Assembly (NCBI GenBank): GCA_016195265.1
Contig: JACPZW010000086.1
Span: 34,100-98,099 of the forward strand
Length of the DNA stretch: 64,000 nucleotides
DNA from: Acidobacteriota bacterium
GTDB taxonomy: Bacteria; Acidobacteriota; Vicinamibacteria; Vicinamibacterales; CAVVIG01
Reading direction: 5' to 3'
This document shows, in pieces, positions 1-7,464 of the stretch. Position 1 is the first letter of the stretch. Every line of letters starts with the position of its first letter. Under the pieces are notes generated by a model, which worked only from the letters and a program-made list of their open reading frames with translations, made no database searches and was not told where the DNA came from. Made by a program: the position numbers and the translations under genes.

Positions 1-1388
1 GTGATGACCACCGGGAGGACGTCGCCGACCGGCGTTCCACCCCATCCGCCCTCGGCGAACGAGCGCCGGCCGCCGAGCATCAGCAGCGCGCCGCCCCGCT
101 TGTTGACGAAGTCCGCGATCATCCGCAGCTGCTCCGGCGTGAACGACGCGGCTTCGACGCTGCCGAGAATGAGCGCGCGGTAACCGAACAGCTCTTCGCG
201 CGTCCGCGGAAAGCCGCCCACGACTTCGTCCGGGCTGCTGACGTGCTGCCGGTAGTACTTGTTCTCGGCCGTGCGCACCAGCGTGACGACCTGCAGGTTC
301 TTGTCGTCGGCGAGCTTCAGGTTCGCGTCCTGTTCGAGGGCGCGGCTGACGAACTTCATCTCGGACCGCGGCTCGCCTTCGTAGTAGAGGACCTTCTCGA
401 CGCGATCGTTGACCTGCATCAGCGCGTCGCGCGCGTTGTTCTGGGTGACCTGCTCGCCGGTCTGCACGGGCACCTTGAAGCGGAAGAGGCGCGCGCCGGC
501 TTCGGACGCCGTAAAGCGGACCTTGACCGTGGCGGATTCGCCGTCGGGCGGCAGCGCCACTTCCTGCGTGCTGATCAACCGGCCATCGTCTTCGACGGTG
601 ATCGGGACCTTCTGGCCGCCGTACCCGGTCTGCGACAGCACGACGTCCACGACCATCGCCGAGCCCTTCAGGACGGACCGCGGCGTTTCAACTCTCGTGA
701 CCTGGATGTCTTTCTGGAATTTCTCGGCGCCGACGCCGACGGTAAAGACGGGAATCGATCGCGCCTTGAGGCTCGCGAGCGTCTCGTCGATCGCCGCGTC
801 GGACGTGTCCGCGCCGTCGGTCACCATGACGAGCCCGGCGAGCGGCAGGCCCGACAGTTCGTCGCGCGCGCGTTCGAGCGCGGGCGCCAGCCGCGTGGCC
901 GTGCCGTCGTACTTCGCGCCGGCCGCCGTCGCGACGCGGCCGGACGAGGAGGCGAAGCTGAAGAAGCGGAGGACGAAGCGCTGAGAGAGCGCGGCCAGCA
1001 GCTTCGCGTCCTTCGCGCCGAGCTGCTCCTGGATGAACGCGCTGCGCGGCTTGCCGTCCAGATCCGCGATCATCATGCTGCGCGAATCGTCGACGAGGAC
1101 GCCGAGGAAATTCTGCTGCGGCACCGCGGCCTTGAGAATCAGCGTCGGGCGGAACAGGCAGATCAGCAGAATCGCGAGCGCGCCGAGGCGCAGGCCGATG
1201 AGGACCGCGCGATCGCGCAGCCGCTCGATCGACGGGACGCCGCGATACGTCAGCAGCGCGCCGACGCCGACCGCGAGACCCGCCGCGACGGCCAGCAGCA
1301 CCGGGCGCGACAGGCCCCAGGTGAAATCGCCCTGCTGGAACATGAGGGGCGGGTACTTGAAGAGGAAGCGGAAGAGGCTCTCGAGCAC
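1..1388 (-). CDS. VWA-domain membrane protein, 3' end outside the window
   Basis: About 462 residues are visible; the C-terminus lies beyond the window edge. Two hydrophobic segments (about residues 29-47 and 61-80) are followed by a von Willebrand A domain whose MIDAS motif DDSRS sits at residues 100-104, with later VMVTDGADTSD. A CARF-like beta-sandwich stretch and a glutamine-amidotransferase-like region (ending LMLGGRRSF) follow, as in the large membrane-bound VWA proteins often found with BatA/BatB-type loci. The start is GTG at 1388: an in-frame stop lies at 1401-1403, and the only nearby ATG (1399) is out of frame. An internal ATG at 1343 is the alternative. The role is unknown; a periplasmic metal-dependent adhesion or assembly function is inferred from the family. 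Confidence 0.8.
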   Translation of the reverse strand, partial: MLESLFRFLFKYPPLMFQQGDFTWGLSRPVLLAVAAGLAVGVGALLTYRGVPSIERLRDRAVLIGLRLGALAILLICLFRPTLILKAAVPQQNFLGVLVDDSRSMMIADLDGKPRSAFIQEQLGAKDAKLLAALSQRFVLRFFSFASSSGRVATAAGAKYDGTATRLAPALERARDELSGLPLAGLVMVTDGADTSDAAIDETLASLKARSIPVFTVGVGAEKFQKDIQVTRVETPRSVLKGSAMVVDVVLSQTGYGGQKVPITVEDDGRLISTQEVALPPDGESATVKVRFTASEAGARLFRFKVPVQTGEQVTQNNARDALMQVNDRVEKVLYYEGEPRSEMKFVSRALEQDANLKLADDKNLQVVTLVRTAENKYYRQHVSSPDEVVGGFPRTREELFGYRALILGSVEAASFTPEQLRMIADFVNKRGGALLMLGGRRSFAEGGWGGTPVGDVLPVVI

Positions 1389-1461
1389 CAGGCGCTCATT
1401 CTATAGGGAAGGGGTCCGGCCCGTACCCGGCCCATTTTTTTCATACGTTAGACTACGGGCC

Positions 1462-2088
1462 GTGACCACGCTCGTCGTCGCGACAAGCAATCCCAACAAA
1501 GTGCGCGAGGTTCGGGAACTGCTGGCCGGCGCGCCCATCGAGCTTAGGACGCTCGCGGCGTGGCCCCAGTTGGAGGCGCCGGAGGAGACCGGACGAACGT
1601 TCGAAGCGAACGCGCGCGACAAAGCGCTCTACTACGCTGCGCGCACGGGCGAACTGACGGTGGCGGAGGACTCGGGGCTCGAGATCGACGCGCTCGGCGG
1701 CGCGCCCGGCGTCGGATCGGCGCGCTACGGCGGCGTCGATGCGACCTATCCGGAGAAGTTCGCTCTGATTTACGCCGCGCTGCGCGAGCGAGGCGCGCTC
1801 GACAGCCCGGCGCGGTTCGTCTGCGCGCTGGCGCTCGCCAGGGGCGAGAGCGTCCTGTTCGAGGCGCGCGGCACGGTCGAGGGACGAATCGCCACGGCGC
1901 CGGAAGGCGAGGGCGGTTTCGGCTACGACCCGATCTTCTTCTATCCGCCGTTCGGGATGACGCTCGCCGAGGCCGGGGACCGCAAAGGGGACGTCAGCCA
2001 CCGCGCGAACGCGTTCCGCCAGCTGCGGGCGTTTCTCGCCGAGGGCTTGAGTGGTTTCGTGTCTTCGTGGCCACAGGCGCTGCGTTGA
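1462..2088 (+). CDS. rdgB: XTP/dITP diphosphatase (RdgB/HAM1 family)
   Basis: Cleaves non-canonical purine triphosphates (XTP, dITP, ITP) to monophosphates plus pyrophosphate in the cytoplasm, keeping deaminated purines out of DNA. The 208-residue product shows the family signatures in order: SNPNKVREV at the N-terminus (nucleotide binding), EDSGLEIDALGGAPG, SARYGG, GYDPIFFYP and SHRANAF. The GTG start at 1462 fits directly before the conserved TTLVVATSN strand. The last dozen residues (SGFVSSWPQALR) extend past the usual end of the family and are encoded by a word-like sequence resembling the local repeats, so the original stop may have been lost. It is divergent from the VWA gene and convergent with ogt. 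Confidence 0.95.
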   Translation: MTTLVVATSNPNKVREVRELLAGAPIELRTLAAWPQLEAPEETGRTFEANARDKALYYAARTGELTVAEDSGLEIDALGGAPGVGSARYGGVDATYPEKFALIYAALRERGALDSPARFVCALALARGESVLFEARGTVEGRIATAPEGEGGFGYDPIFFYPPFGMTLAEAGDRKGDVSHRANAFRQLRAFLAEGLSGFVSSWPQALR

Positions 2089-2103
2089 ACCCAGGGTACT
2101 CGC

Positions 2104-2634
2104 CTAGAAGAGTTGACCGGTGCGCCAGCGGCGCTCGTGCTCGATGAGCCACGTCTTCTTGTCGAGGCCCCCGCCGTAGCCGGTGAGCGACCCTGACGCG
2201 CCGATGACGCGGTGGCAGGGGACGATGATCGCGATCGGATTCGCGCCGTTGGCCGCGCCGACGGCGCGCGCGGCGTCGGGCGATCCGACGGCCTTCGCGA
2301 TCGCGCCGTAGCTCGTCGTCTCGCCGGGCGGAATGGCGCGCAGCGCGTCCCAGACGCGCAGCTCGAACGGCGCGCCGCGCATGTCGAGCGGGATGCCGCT
2401 GATGTCGGCGCTCTCGCCGTCGAAGTACGCGCGGAGCCACGCGCGGGTCTTCCTGATGACGGGCGTGTCTTCGTCCACGACGTCGTGCGGCGGAAACCAG
2501 CGGCGGAGGCGCGCGTCAAGGCGCGGCAGGCGTTTGCGGGGCCCGGTAAATTCCAGCGCGCAGAGCCCCGAGTCCGACGACAGCGCGAGCATGTCGTCGA
2601 GCGGCGTCTTGATGATGGCCCGGGAGAGTTTCAT
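2104..2634 (-). CDS. ogt: methylated-DNA--protein-cysteine methyltransferase
   Basis: A suicide repair enzyme that moves the alkyl group from O6-alkylguanine (or O4-alkylthymine) onto its own cysteine. The 176-residue protein has a divergent N-terminal domain and the complete C-terminal DNA-binding domain. The active site PCHRV places the acceptor Cys at residue 140, followed by GSLTGYGGGLDKK, which forms the substrate pocket. FELRVWDALRAIPPGETTSYG is the helix-turn-helix region with the arginine-finger stretch after it. No AraC/Ada domain is present, so it is the Ogt type rather than Ada. It follows rph on the same strand with an 18-base gap and is probably co-transcribed with it. Confidence 0.95.
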   Translation of the reverse strand: MKLSRAIIKTPLDDMLALSSDSGLCALEFTGPRKRLPRLDARLRRWFPPHDVVDEDTPVIRKTRAWLRAYFDGESADISGIPLDMRGAPFELRVWDALRAIPPGETTSYGAIAKAVGSPDAARAVGAANGANPIAIIVPCHRVIGASGSLTGYGGGLDKKTWLIEHERRWRTGQLF

Positions 2635-2651
2635 AAGGCGACTGATCGTCG

Positions 2652-3383
2652 TTACGGTATCTTCACGAGATGTCCGACGATGGCGCGCTGCTTTTCGACG
2701 AGCTGCCTGATCCCGAGGTCCGCCAGATCCAGCAGCGTCAGCAGCGCGTCGCGGCCGAACGGCTCCGCCTCGGCCGTGCCTTGGACTTCGATGAACCGGC
2801 CGTCGCCGGTCTTCACGACGTTCATGTCCACATCCGCGCGGCTGTCGTCGTCGTAGGCGAGGTCGAGCAGCGGCTCGCCGTCCACGATGCCGACGCTCGT
2901 CGCCGCGACGTAGTCGTTGAGCGGAATGCTCTTGATGGCGTCGCGCGCGCGCAGCTTCTCGAGTGCGAGCGCGAGCGCGACGAACGCGCCCGTGATGGAC
3001 GCCGTCCGCGTGCCGCCGTCGGCCTGCAGGACGTCGCAGTCGATCCAGATCGTCCGCTCGCCGAGCGCCGGCAGGTTGGTGACCGAGCGCAGCGAGCGCC
3101 CGATGAGCCGCTGGATTTCCTGCGTGCGCCCGCCCACTTTTCCCGCCGACGCTTCCCGCTGCGTGCGCGTACTCGTGGCGCGCGGCAGCATGCCGTACTC
3201 GGCCGTCACCCAGCCCTTGCCCGTGTTGCGCAGGAACGGCGGCACGCGTTCTTCGACGCTGGCCGAGCAGATAACGCGCGTGCGCCCCGCATCGATCAAC
3301 ACGGAGCCTTCGGCGTGCATCAGGTAGTGCGGCGTCAGGGTCGTCTCGCGCAGTTGGTTCGCCGGTCGTTGATCGGATCGCAT
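2652..3383 (-). CDS. rph: ribonuclease PH
   Basis: A phosphorolytic 3'-5' exoribonuclease that trims the 3' ends of tRNA precursors and acts as a hexameric ring. The 243 residues match the usual family length. Recognisable stretches are [20 protein letters not shown], the catalytic-phosphate region [20 protein letters not shown] with its conserved arginines, and [20 protein letters not shown] near the middle. The ATG start at 3383 precedes a standard [12 protein letters not shown]-terminus. The gene is followed by ogt. Rph and RdgB adjacency is common in bacteria; here rdgB sits close by but on the opposite strand. Confidence 0.97.
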   Translation of the reverse strand: MRSDQRPANQLRETTLTPHYLMHAEGSVLIDAGRTRVICSASVEERVPPFLRNTGKGWVTAEYGMLPRATSTRTQREASAGKVGGRTQEIQRLIGRSLRSVTNLPALGERTIWIDCDVLQADGGTRTASITGAFVALALALEKLRARDAIKSIPLNDYVAATSVGIVDGEPLLDLAYDDDSRADVDMNVVKTGDGRFIEVQGTAEAEPFGRDALLTLLDLADLGIRQLVEKQRAIVGHLVKIP

Positions 3384-3399
3384 GGAGTCCTTGTCGGAA

Positions 3400-3485
3400 T
3401 TCAGATTTCAGAGCTCAGATTTCAGATTATTTCAGATTGCGAATGTTGTGAATGCCGAGTGTGCACTTTCATTTTTCACTTTCAA
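3400..3485. repeat. TTCAGATTTC-type word repeat between rph and the GerMN gene
   Basis: The gap is AT-rich compared with its surroundings and is made of repeated words: TTCAGATTTCA, CTCAGATTTCAG and TTTCAGATT, followed by CACTTTCATTTTTCACTTTCA. Similar words recur at 59090-59175. No promoter stands out. Confidence 0.6.
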
Positions 3486-3487
3486 GT

Positions 3488-4060
3488 TTATTGCACCCAC
3501 GCCAGATTCCTCGTCAGCGGACGCCGCAGATCGACGTGGCCCGCGAGCGTATCCACTTCCTTGCCGTCGACGAGCACCTGCACGGCGGTGACGGCGGGCA
3601 GATTCACGGTCAGCGCATCGACGATCGCGTAGACCGTCAGCAGTTCGCCGACGGTGCCGCCGGAATGCGCGGCCGTGACTTCGCGGCTCAAGTCCACGTA
3701 GGCGTTGCCGCCCTCGGCGATGAACACCGCGCGCAGTGTCGTGCCCGTCGGCACCGGCGAGACGATGGGCGCGGGCACCGGCGCAATCTGCGCGCTGATG
3801 ATCTCGCGCGCCTGATCCGCAGCCGACTCGCCGTACGCGATGTCGCGCTCGACGCTTGTCAGATGCGCACCATCGTCGGCGATATAAAACAGGTGCGCCT
3901 TGATCTTCCGTCCCTGCGGCGCCTGCGCGGCGGCCGCCGGCGGCGGGCCGACATTGACCGGCGTGCGACGCCTCAGCCCCGGCAGGCCGACGAAGAGCAC
4001 AAGGCCCAGAACAACCGCGGCCAGCAGGACGGTCGCGACGGCGATCGAGCGCTGCGTCAT
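3488..4060 (-). CDS. GerMN-domain exported protein
   Basis: 190 residues: a short cytoplasmic N-terminus, one hydrophobic anchor (about residues 7-27, AVATVLLAAVVLGLVLFVGL), a proline/alanine linker, then a GerMN domain (about 60-185) with the typical TTLRAVFIAEGGNAYVDLS core and a TVGELLTVYAIVDALTVN helix. GerMN domains occur in sporulation and lipoprotein contexts as peptidoglycan-associated modules. Here the partner is the amidase directly upstream: the amidase TGA and this ATG overlap (4058-4062), so the two are translationally coupled. A role in septal or cell-wall remodelling is inferred. Longer reading in the same frame upstream of 4060 lies inside the amidase gene and was not used. 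Confidence 0.85.
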   Translation of the reverse strand: MTQRSIAVATVLLAAVVLGLVLFVGLPGLRRRTPVNVGPPPAAAAQAPQGRKIKAHLFYIADDGAHLTSVERDIAYGESAADQAREIISAQIAPVPAPIVSPVPTGTTLRAVFIAEGGNAYVDLSREVTAAHSGGTVGELLTVYAIVDALTVNLPAVTAVQVLVDGKEVDTLAGHVDLRRPLTRNLAWVQ

Positions 4061-5619
4061 CAGCGCGCGCCTCCCGCGGCGGTCGTGTCGCGGTACTTCA
4101 CCACCGCGTCGGCGAGCGCCTGCACGAACGCGTTCGCGAACGCGTCGCCGGTGAGCAGCTTGTCCTGATCGCCGTTGGTCAGGTAGCCGAGTTCGATCAG
4201 CACGGCGGGCATGTTCGCCGATTCGAGGACGCGCAGCGGCGCGCTCGCGATCGGCCGGCCGGCCAGTGGAATCCGGTCCTGCAACTGCGCCTGGAGCAGC
4301 TCGGCGAACGCCGTCGATTGATCGAGATGCCGGCTCTGCGCGAGCTCCCACGGCACGAGCTCGATCTCGCGAACGGCGCCGTTGAACGCCGGCACGCGGC
4401 CGGCGCTCACCGCCGGCGGGGAGTCGGTGTCGAATGCCGCGGCGAAAATCGTGGCGCCCGCCGCCGACGGCCGTGGCGACGCGCCGGCGTGCAGGCTGAT
4501 GAACAGATCGGCCTTGTTGTTGTTCGCCATCGCCGTGCGTTCGTCGATCGCGACGTGGCGGTCGTCGTCTCGCGTCAGCAAGACGCGGATGCCGAGGCGC
4601 CCTTCGATGGCGGCCTTGGCGCGCCGGGCGATCGCGAGCACGAGATCTTTTTCCTTCGCGCCGCTCGTGCCCGTGGCGCCGTCATCCTCGCTGCCGCCGT
4701 GCCCCGGATCGATCACGAGCGTGCGGAACGGCGGCGGGGCCTGATTCAGCGCGGGCAGTTCCGGCGCGCGACCGGGCGGCGGCGCCGCGGGCGCCGGCGC
4801 GGTCTCGATCTGTGCGGCCAGATCGATCACGACCCGCATCGTGGACTCGAGCGTCTGGGTGCTGGCCTTGAAGCCGGCGAACCGCGGCGCGAGGTCCACG
4901 GCGATCGTCGCCGGGTCGACGACCCGCACGGCCGTGACGAGCGCGGACCCGGCCGGCGCCGGCAACAGCGGACCGGGCGCGTCGAGCGCGTCCGCGTCGA
5001 ACCTGATCGAGAGCCGGTCGTTGTCCTGGGCGATCGTGCTCGTCGCGCGCGGCGTCGCGTCGATCGTCAGCCGGCCGGACGGCCCGAGCGCCTCGTACCG
5101 CACGACGATCCGTGGCACACGGAGATCGCCGACGATGAGCAGCCGCGACGGCTTCCGCAGATCGAGCTTGACGTCGTAGACGGTGGCCAGCGCGCGGCTG
5201 ATGAACTCGACCGGCACCAGCCATCGGCGTCCGTTGCGCGTGAGCGGGGCCGGCAGGGAGATCAATCGGCCGGACACGGACGCCAGCGCCTGCGCCGGCT
5301 GGACGACGATCGTCTTGCCCTTGTACGAGACCGTGATCGCGCCGAGCGATTCTTCGCGCACGGCGAGCTGGAACGCGGTCGCGAGATCGTCGAGCGCGAC
5401 GAATTCCTGATCGCCGGTGACGCTGAGCGGCAGCGCGCGCCGGCCGTCGCGCGCGAGCAGCGTCAGCGCCGGTGCTTGCGACGCCTGGGAAGCGGGTTGG
5501 GTCTGGCTCGACAGAACAGCCGCAAGCGCGACCAGCAACGCGACGATGAGACCAGCGAGCGGGCGTCGGGAGATGAACGGGATGCCCCATTGTATCGAAA
5601 GGCCTCGTGCCTGAGGCAC
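4060..5619 (-). CDS. N-acetylmuramoyl-L-alanine amidase (Amidase_3) with N-terminal copper-amine-oxidase-like domain
   Basis: Hydrolyses the bond between N-acetylmuramic acid and the stem peptide, allowing daughter-cell separation. The 519-residue product has a signal segment (about 20-40), a Cu-amine-oxidase-N/StbA-like beta domain (about 60-165), an AMIN-like beta region (about 170-270), a proline-rich linker, and the zinc amidase domain (about 298-515). Zinc and catalytic residues are visible: His307 in IDPGHGG, Glu323 in AKEKD, His377 in SLHAG and Glu476 in VLIELGYLTN. The start is GTG at 5619, 10 bases from the divergent deaminase start. It is coupled to the GerMN gene by a 1-base overlap. 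Confidence 0.92.
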   Translation of the reverse strand: MPQARGLSIQWGIPFISRRPLAGLIVALLVALAAVLSSQTQPASQASQAPALTLLARDGRRALPLSVTGDQEFVALDDLATAFQLAVREESLGAITVSYKGKTIVVQPAQALASVSGRLISLPAPLTRNGRRWLVPVEFISRALATVYDVKLDLRKPSRLLIVGDLRVPRIVVRYEALGPSGRLTIDATPRATSTIAQDNDRLSIRFDADALDAPGPLLPAPAGSALVTAVRVVDPATIAVDLAPRFAGFKASTQTLESTMRVVIDLAAQIETAPAPAAPPPGRAPELPALNQAPPPFRTLVIDPGHGGSEDDGATGTSGAKEKDLVLAIARRAKAAIEGRLGIRVLLTRDDDRHVAIDERTAMANNNKADLFISLHAGASPRPSAAGATIFAAAFDTDSPPAVSAGRVPAFNGAVREIELVPWELAQSRHLDQSTAFAELLQAQLQDRIPLAGRPIASAPLRVLESANMPAVLIELGYLTNGDQDKLLTGDAFANAFVQALADAVVKYRDTTAAGGAR

Positions 5620-5629
5620 AATCGCCGCC

Positions 5630-6082
5630 GTGGACGACGTGGACGCGTTCCTTCAGGCGGCCATCGACGAAGCCGAGCGCGGGCTGGCCGAGGGCGGCAT
5701 CCCGATCGGATCGGTGCTCGCGCACCGCGGCGCCATCATCGGCCGCGGCCACAACCGTCGCGCCCAGCAGGGTAGTGCGATCCTGCACGCCGAGATGGAC
5801 GCGCTCGAGCGCGCCGGGCGGCAGCCCGCCTCGGTCTATCGCGAGAGCGTGGTGTACACCACATTGTCGCCCTGCGCGATGTGCAGCGGCGCGATCCTGC
5901 TGTACGGAATCCCGCACGTCATCGTCGGCGAGAACCGGACGTTCATGGGCGAGGAAGATCTGTTGCGCAGCCGCGGCGTCCGCGTCGACGTGCTGCAGGA
6001 TGCCCGCTGCATCCGCCTGATGCGCGAGTTCGTCGCGGCCCATCCGGAGCTGTGGAACGAAGATATCGGACGGGAAGAGTGA
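5630..6082 (+). CDS. cytosine deaminase of the fungal (Fcy1) type
   Basis: A zinc nucleobase/nucleoside deaminase fold of 150 residues. The zinc site is His53 and Glu55 (HAEMD) plus Cys82 and Cys85 (PCAMC). From memory of yeast cytosine deaminase, the similarity runs end to end: GGIPIGSVL, RGHNRRAQQGSAILHAE, TTLSPCAMCSGAILLYGIP, VVGEN-like IVGENRTF, and the C-terminal helix ending PELWNEDIG, which caps the active site in the yeast enzyme. The predicted reaction is therefore cytosine to uracil (pyrimidine salvage), not tRNA A34 deamination; TadA proteins lack this C-terminus. The start is GTG 5630, divergent from the amidase, and a palindromic repeat follows the stop. Confidence 0.88.
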   Translation: MDDVDAFLQAAIDEAERGLAEGGIPIGSVLAHRGAIIGRGHNRRAQQGSAILHAEMDALERAGRQPASVYRESVVYTTLSPCAMCSGAILLYGIPHVIVGENRTFMGEEDLLRSRGVRVDVLQDARCIRLMREFVAAHPELWNEDIGREE

Positions 6083-6085
6083 ATC

Positions 6086-6171
6086 GAATTGGGTAGTTGA
6101 GTAATTGGGTAAAGGGGTAATGGCTTCGGCGCCCTTACCCAATTACCCAACTCCTCACTTACCCAATTGAT
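6086..6171. repeat. large imperfect inverted repeat of ATTGGGTAA words
   Basis: After the deaminase stop, copies of ATTGGGTA on one arm (about 6088-6120) face complementary TACCCAAT copies on the other (about 6134-6170), with a GGCTTCGGCGCC apex. The RNA would fold into a long hairpin between the convergent deaminase and PEGA genes and could end transcription from both sides. Confidence 0.7.
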
Positions 6172-6174
6172 GTG

Positions 6175-6852
6175 TTACTGAATCTCGGCGTGATAGGTGA
6201 TCGTCTGGCCCGGCTGGATGTCCACGTCGAACTGGACCGGCGGCCGGCCCTGCGCGTGGATTTCGACCTTGTGCGGCCCGGCCTGGAGATTCAAGTGCTG
6301 GAGCGCGCCGTCGAAGTCGTCGACGATGCCCGCGTAGTACCCGTCGACGAAGACCTGCGCCTCGCGGGGCGCGCCCTGAATCTTCAGGCCGCCGTACGCC
6401 GCCGCAGCCGGGCCGGCGCTGACGTTGTACCCGGGAGCCGGGGGCGGGGGATACGCGTAGCCTGGATAACCGTAGCCGTAGCCGTAGCCGTAGCCGTAGC
6501 CGCGGTAGCCGTACGGATACGCAGAGTAATAGGGATAGCCGTACGGGTACCCATCGTAATAAGGATAGCCGTACGGGTAGAAACCGTAGCCGCCGTAGAT
6601 GCCGATCGAAATGCCCGGCCGGAAGTACGGAAAGTAGTACGGCCGGTACGGCACGCGGCCGACGACGCGCGGGTAGATCACGGTCGGCCGGACGCCGCCG
6701 GGACGCGGCACCGCGCGGCCGACCGTTCCGCCGGGGGCACGACCGCCGGCGCGTCCGCGCGACTGCGCGTCCGCCTCCACGACGGACGCCGCCAGACACA
6801 GGAGGCACACGGGCACCGCGAGCAGAACTGGAATGCGCTTGCAGAGTTTCAT
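6175..6852 (-). CDS. PEGA-domain exported protein with Tyr/Gly-rich tract
   Basis: 225 residues starting at ATG 6852. The signal peptide (MKLCKRIPVLLAVPVCLLCL then ASVVEADA) is followed by a basic Gly/Arg/Pro stretch and a low-complexity Tyr/Gly/Pro region (about residues 65-145). The C-terminal PEGA domain (about 155-225) shows GAPREAQVFVDGYYAGIVDDFDG, LQAGPHKVEIHAQGRPP and QPGQTITYHAEI. PEGA domains are small surface beta folds. Part of the YG tract comes from a perfect tandem hexamer at 6471-6505 on the plus strand. The function is unknown; an envelope-exposed location is inferred. In-frame codons reach to 6987, but those upstream of 6852 cover repeat DNA and were excluded. Confidence 0.8.
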   Translation of the reverse strand: MKLCKRIPVLLAVPVCLLCLAASVVEADAQSRGRAGGRAPGGTVGRAVPRPGGVRPTVIYPRVVGRVPYRPYYFPYFRPGISIGIYGGYGFYPYGYPYYDGYPYGYPYYSAYPYGYRGYGYGYGYGYGYPGYAYPPPPAPGYNVSAGPAAAAYGGLKIQGAPREAQVFVDGYYAGIVDDFDGALQHLNLQAGPHKVEIHAQGRPPVQFDVDIQPGQTITYHAEIQ

Positions 6853-6902
6853 AACCCGACCCGAACACTCAGGCGGCGAGGCTGGCAGGGACATTCTATC
6901 GC

Positions 6903-6950
6903 ACAAAGGGCTGAGGGCGAAGGGCTGAGGGCTGAATGCCCGCAGCCCTA
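6903..6950. repeat. AGGGCTGA word repeat
   Basis: Three copies of AGGGCTGA-like words (CTGAGGGCGAAGGGCTGAGG and neighbours) face GCAGCCCT, giving a possible hairpin. The distal end overlaps the stop codon region of the MaoC gene. The same word family forms the terminator-like structures after the first two TonB receptors. Confidence 0.6.
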
Positions 6951-7409
6951 CGACCTGTAGTACCTGACAATCCACTCCGCAACGCAACTCGGTTTATCCC
7001 CGCCCTCCCGTTCCACCGTGACCTGCCAGGTCACCTGGATGCCGCCGGTGACGTCCTCGACGGTCGCGGGCGTGAACCGTCCTCGCACCTTCGAGCCCGA
7101 GGGCACGGGCGAGACGAAGCGCACGCGGTTGACGCCGTAGTTGATCGCCATCCGCAGCCCGGTGAACCGGATGGCCCCGCGCATCAGCTCGCTGACGAGC
7201 GACAGCGTCAGGAATCCGTGCGCGATCGTTGTCTTGAACGGCGACTCCGCGGCGGCGCGCGCAGGGTCCACGTGAATCCACTGGCGATCGCCGGTCGCGT
7301 TCGCGAATTCGTCGATGCGCTGCTGCGCGATTTCGAGCCAGTCGCTGACGGCGAGTTCCTGGCCGATGCGGTCGCGGATGGTCGTGACGTCGATGTCGAT
7401 GATGGCCAT
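6948..7409 (-). CDS. MaoC-like hotdog hydratase
   Basis: 153 residues with a single hotdog fold. The hydratase motif is complete: QQRIDEFANATGDRQWIHVD followed by ARAAAESPFKTTIAHGFLTLSL, where the Asp and His of the D-x-x-x-x-H arrangement act on 2-enoyl-CoA. Such proteins perform R-specific hydration of enoyl-CoA thioesters. It lies immediately downstream of the fused hydratase/dehydrogenase gene on the same strand, separated only by a 50-base palindromic repeat, so a role in the same acyl-CoA pathway is likely. The substrate cannot be read from the sequence. Confidence 0.9.
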   Translation of the reverse strand: MAIIDIDVTTIRDRIGQELAVSDWLEIAQQRIDEFANATGDRQWIHVDPARAAAESPFKTTIAHGFLTLSLVSELMRGAIRFTGLRMAINYGVNRVRFVSPVPSGSKVRGRFTPATVEDVTGGIQVTWQVTVEREGGDKPSCVAEWIVRYYRS

Positions 7410-7410
7410 G

Positions 7411-7464
7411 TAGGGCGGGTCCTTTGGACCCGCCGGTCAGCCGGGTCCGAAAGGACCCGGCCTA
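7411..7464. repeat. double GGGTCC palindrome between hydratase/dehydrogenase and MaoC genes
   Basis: Two perfect-stem hairpins in tandem: GGCGGGTCC-TTT-GGACCCGCC and CCGGGTCC-GAAA-GGACCCGG, bounded by TAGGG and CCTA. The last three bases (7462-7464) are the TAG stop codon of the upstream minus-strand gene, so the repeat supplies that stop. Confidence 0.85.
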
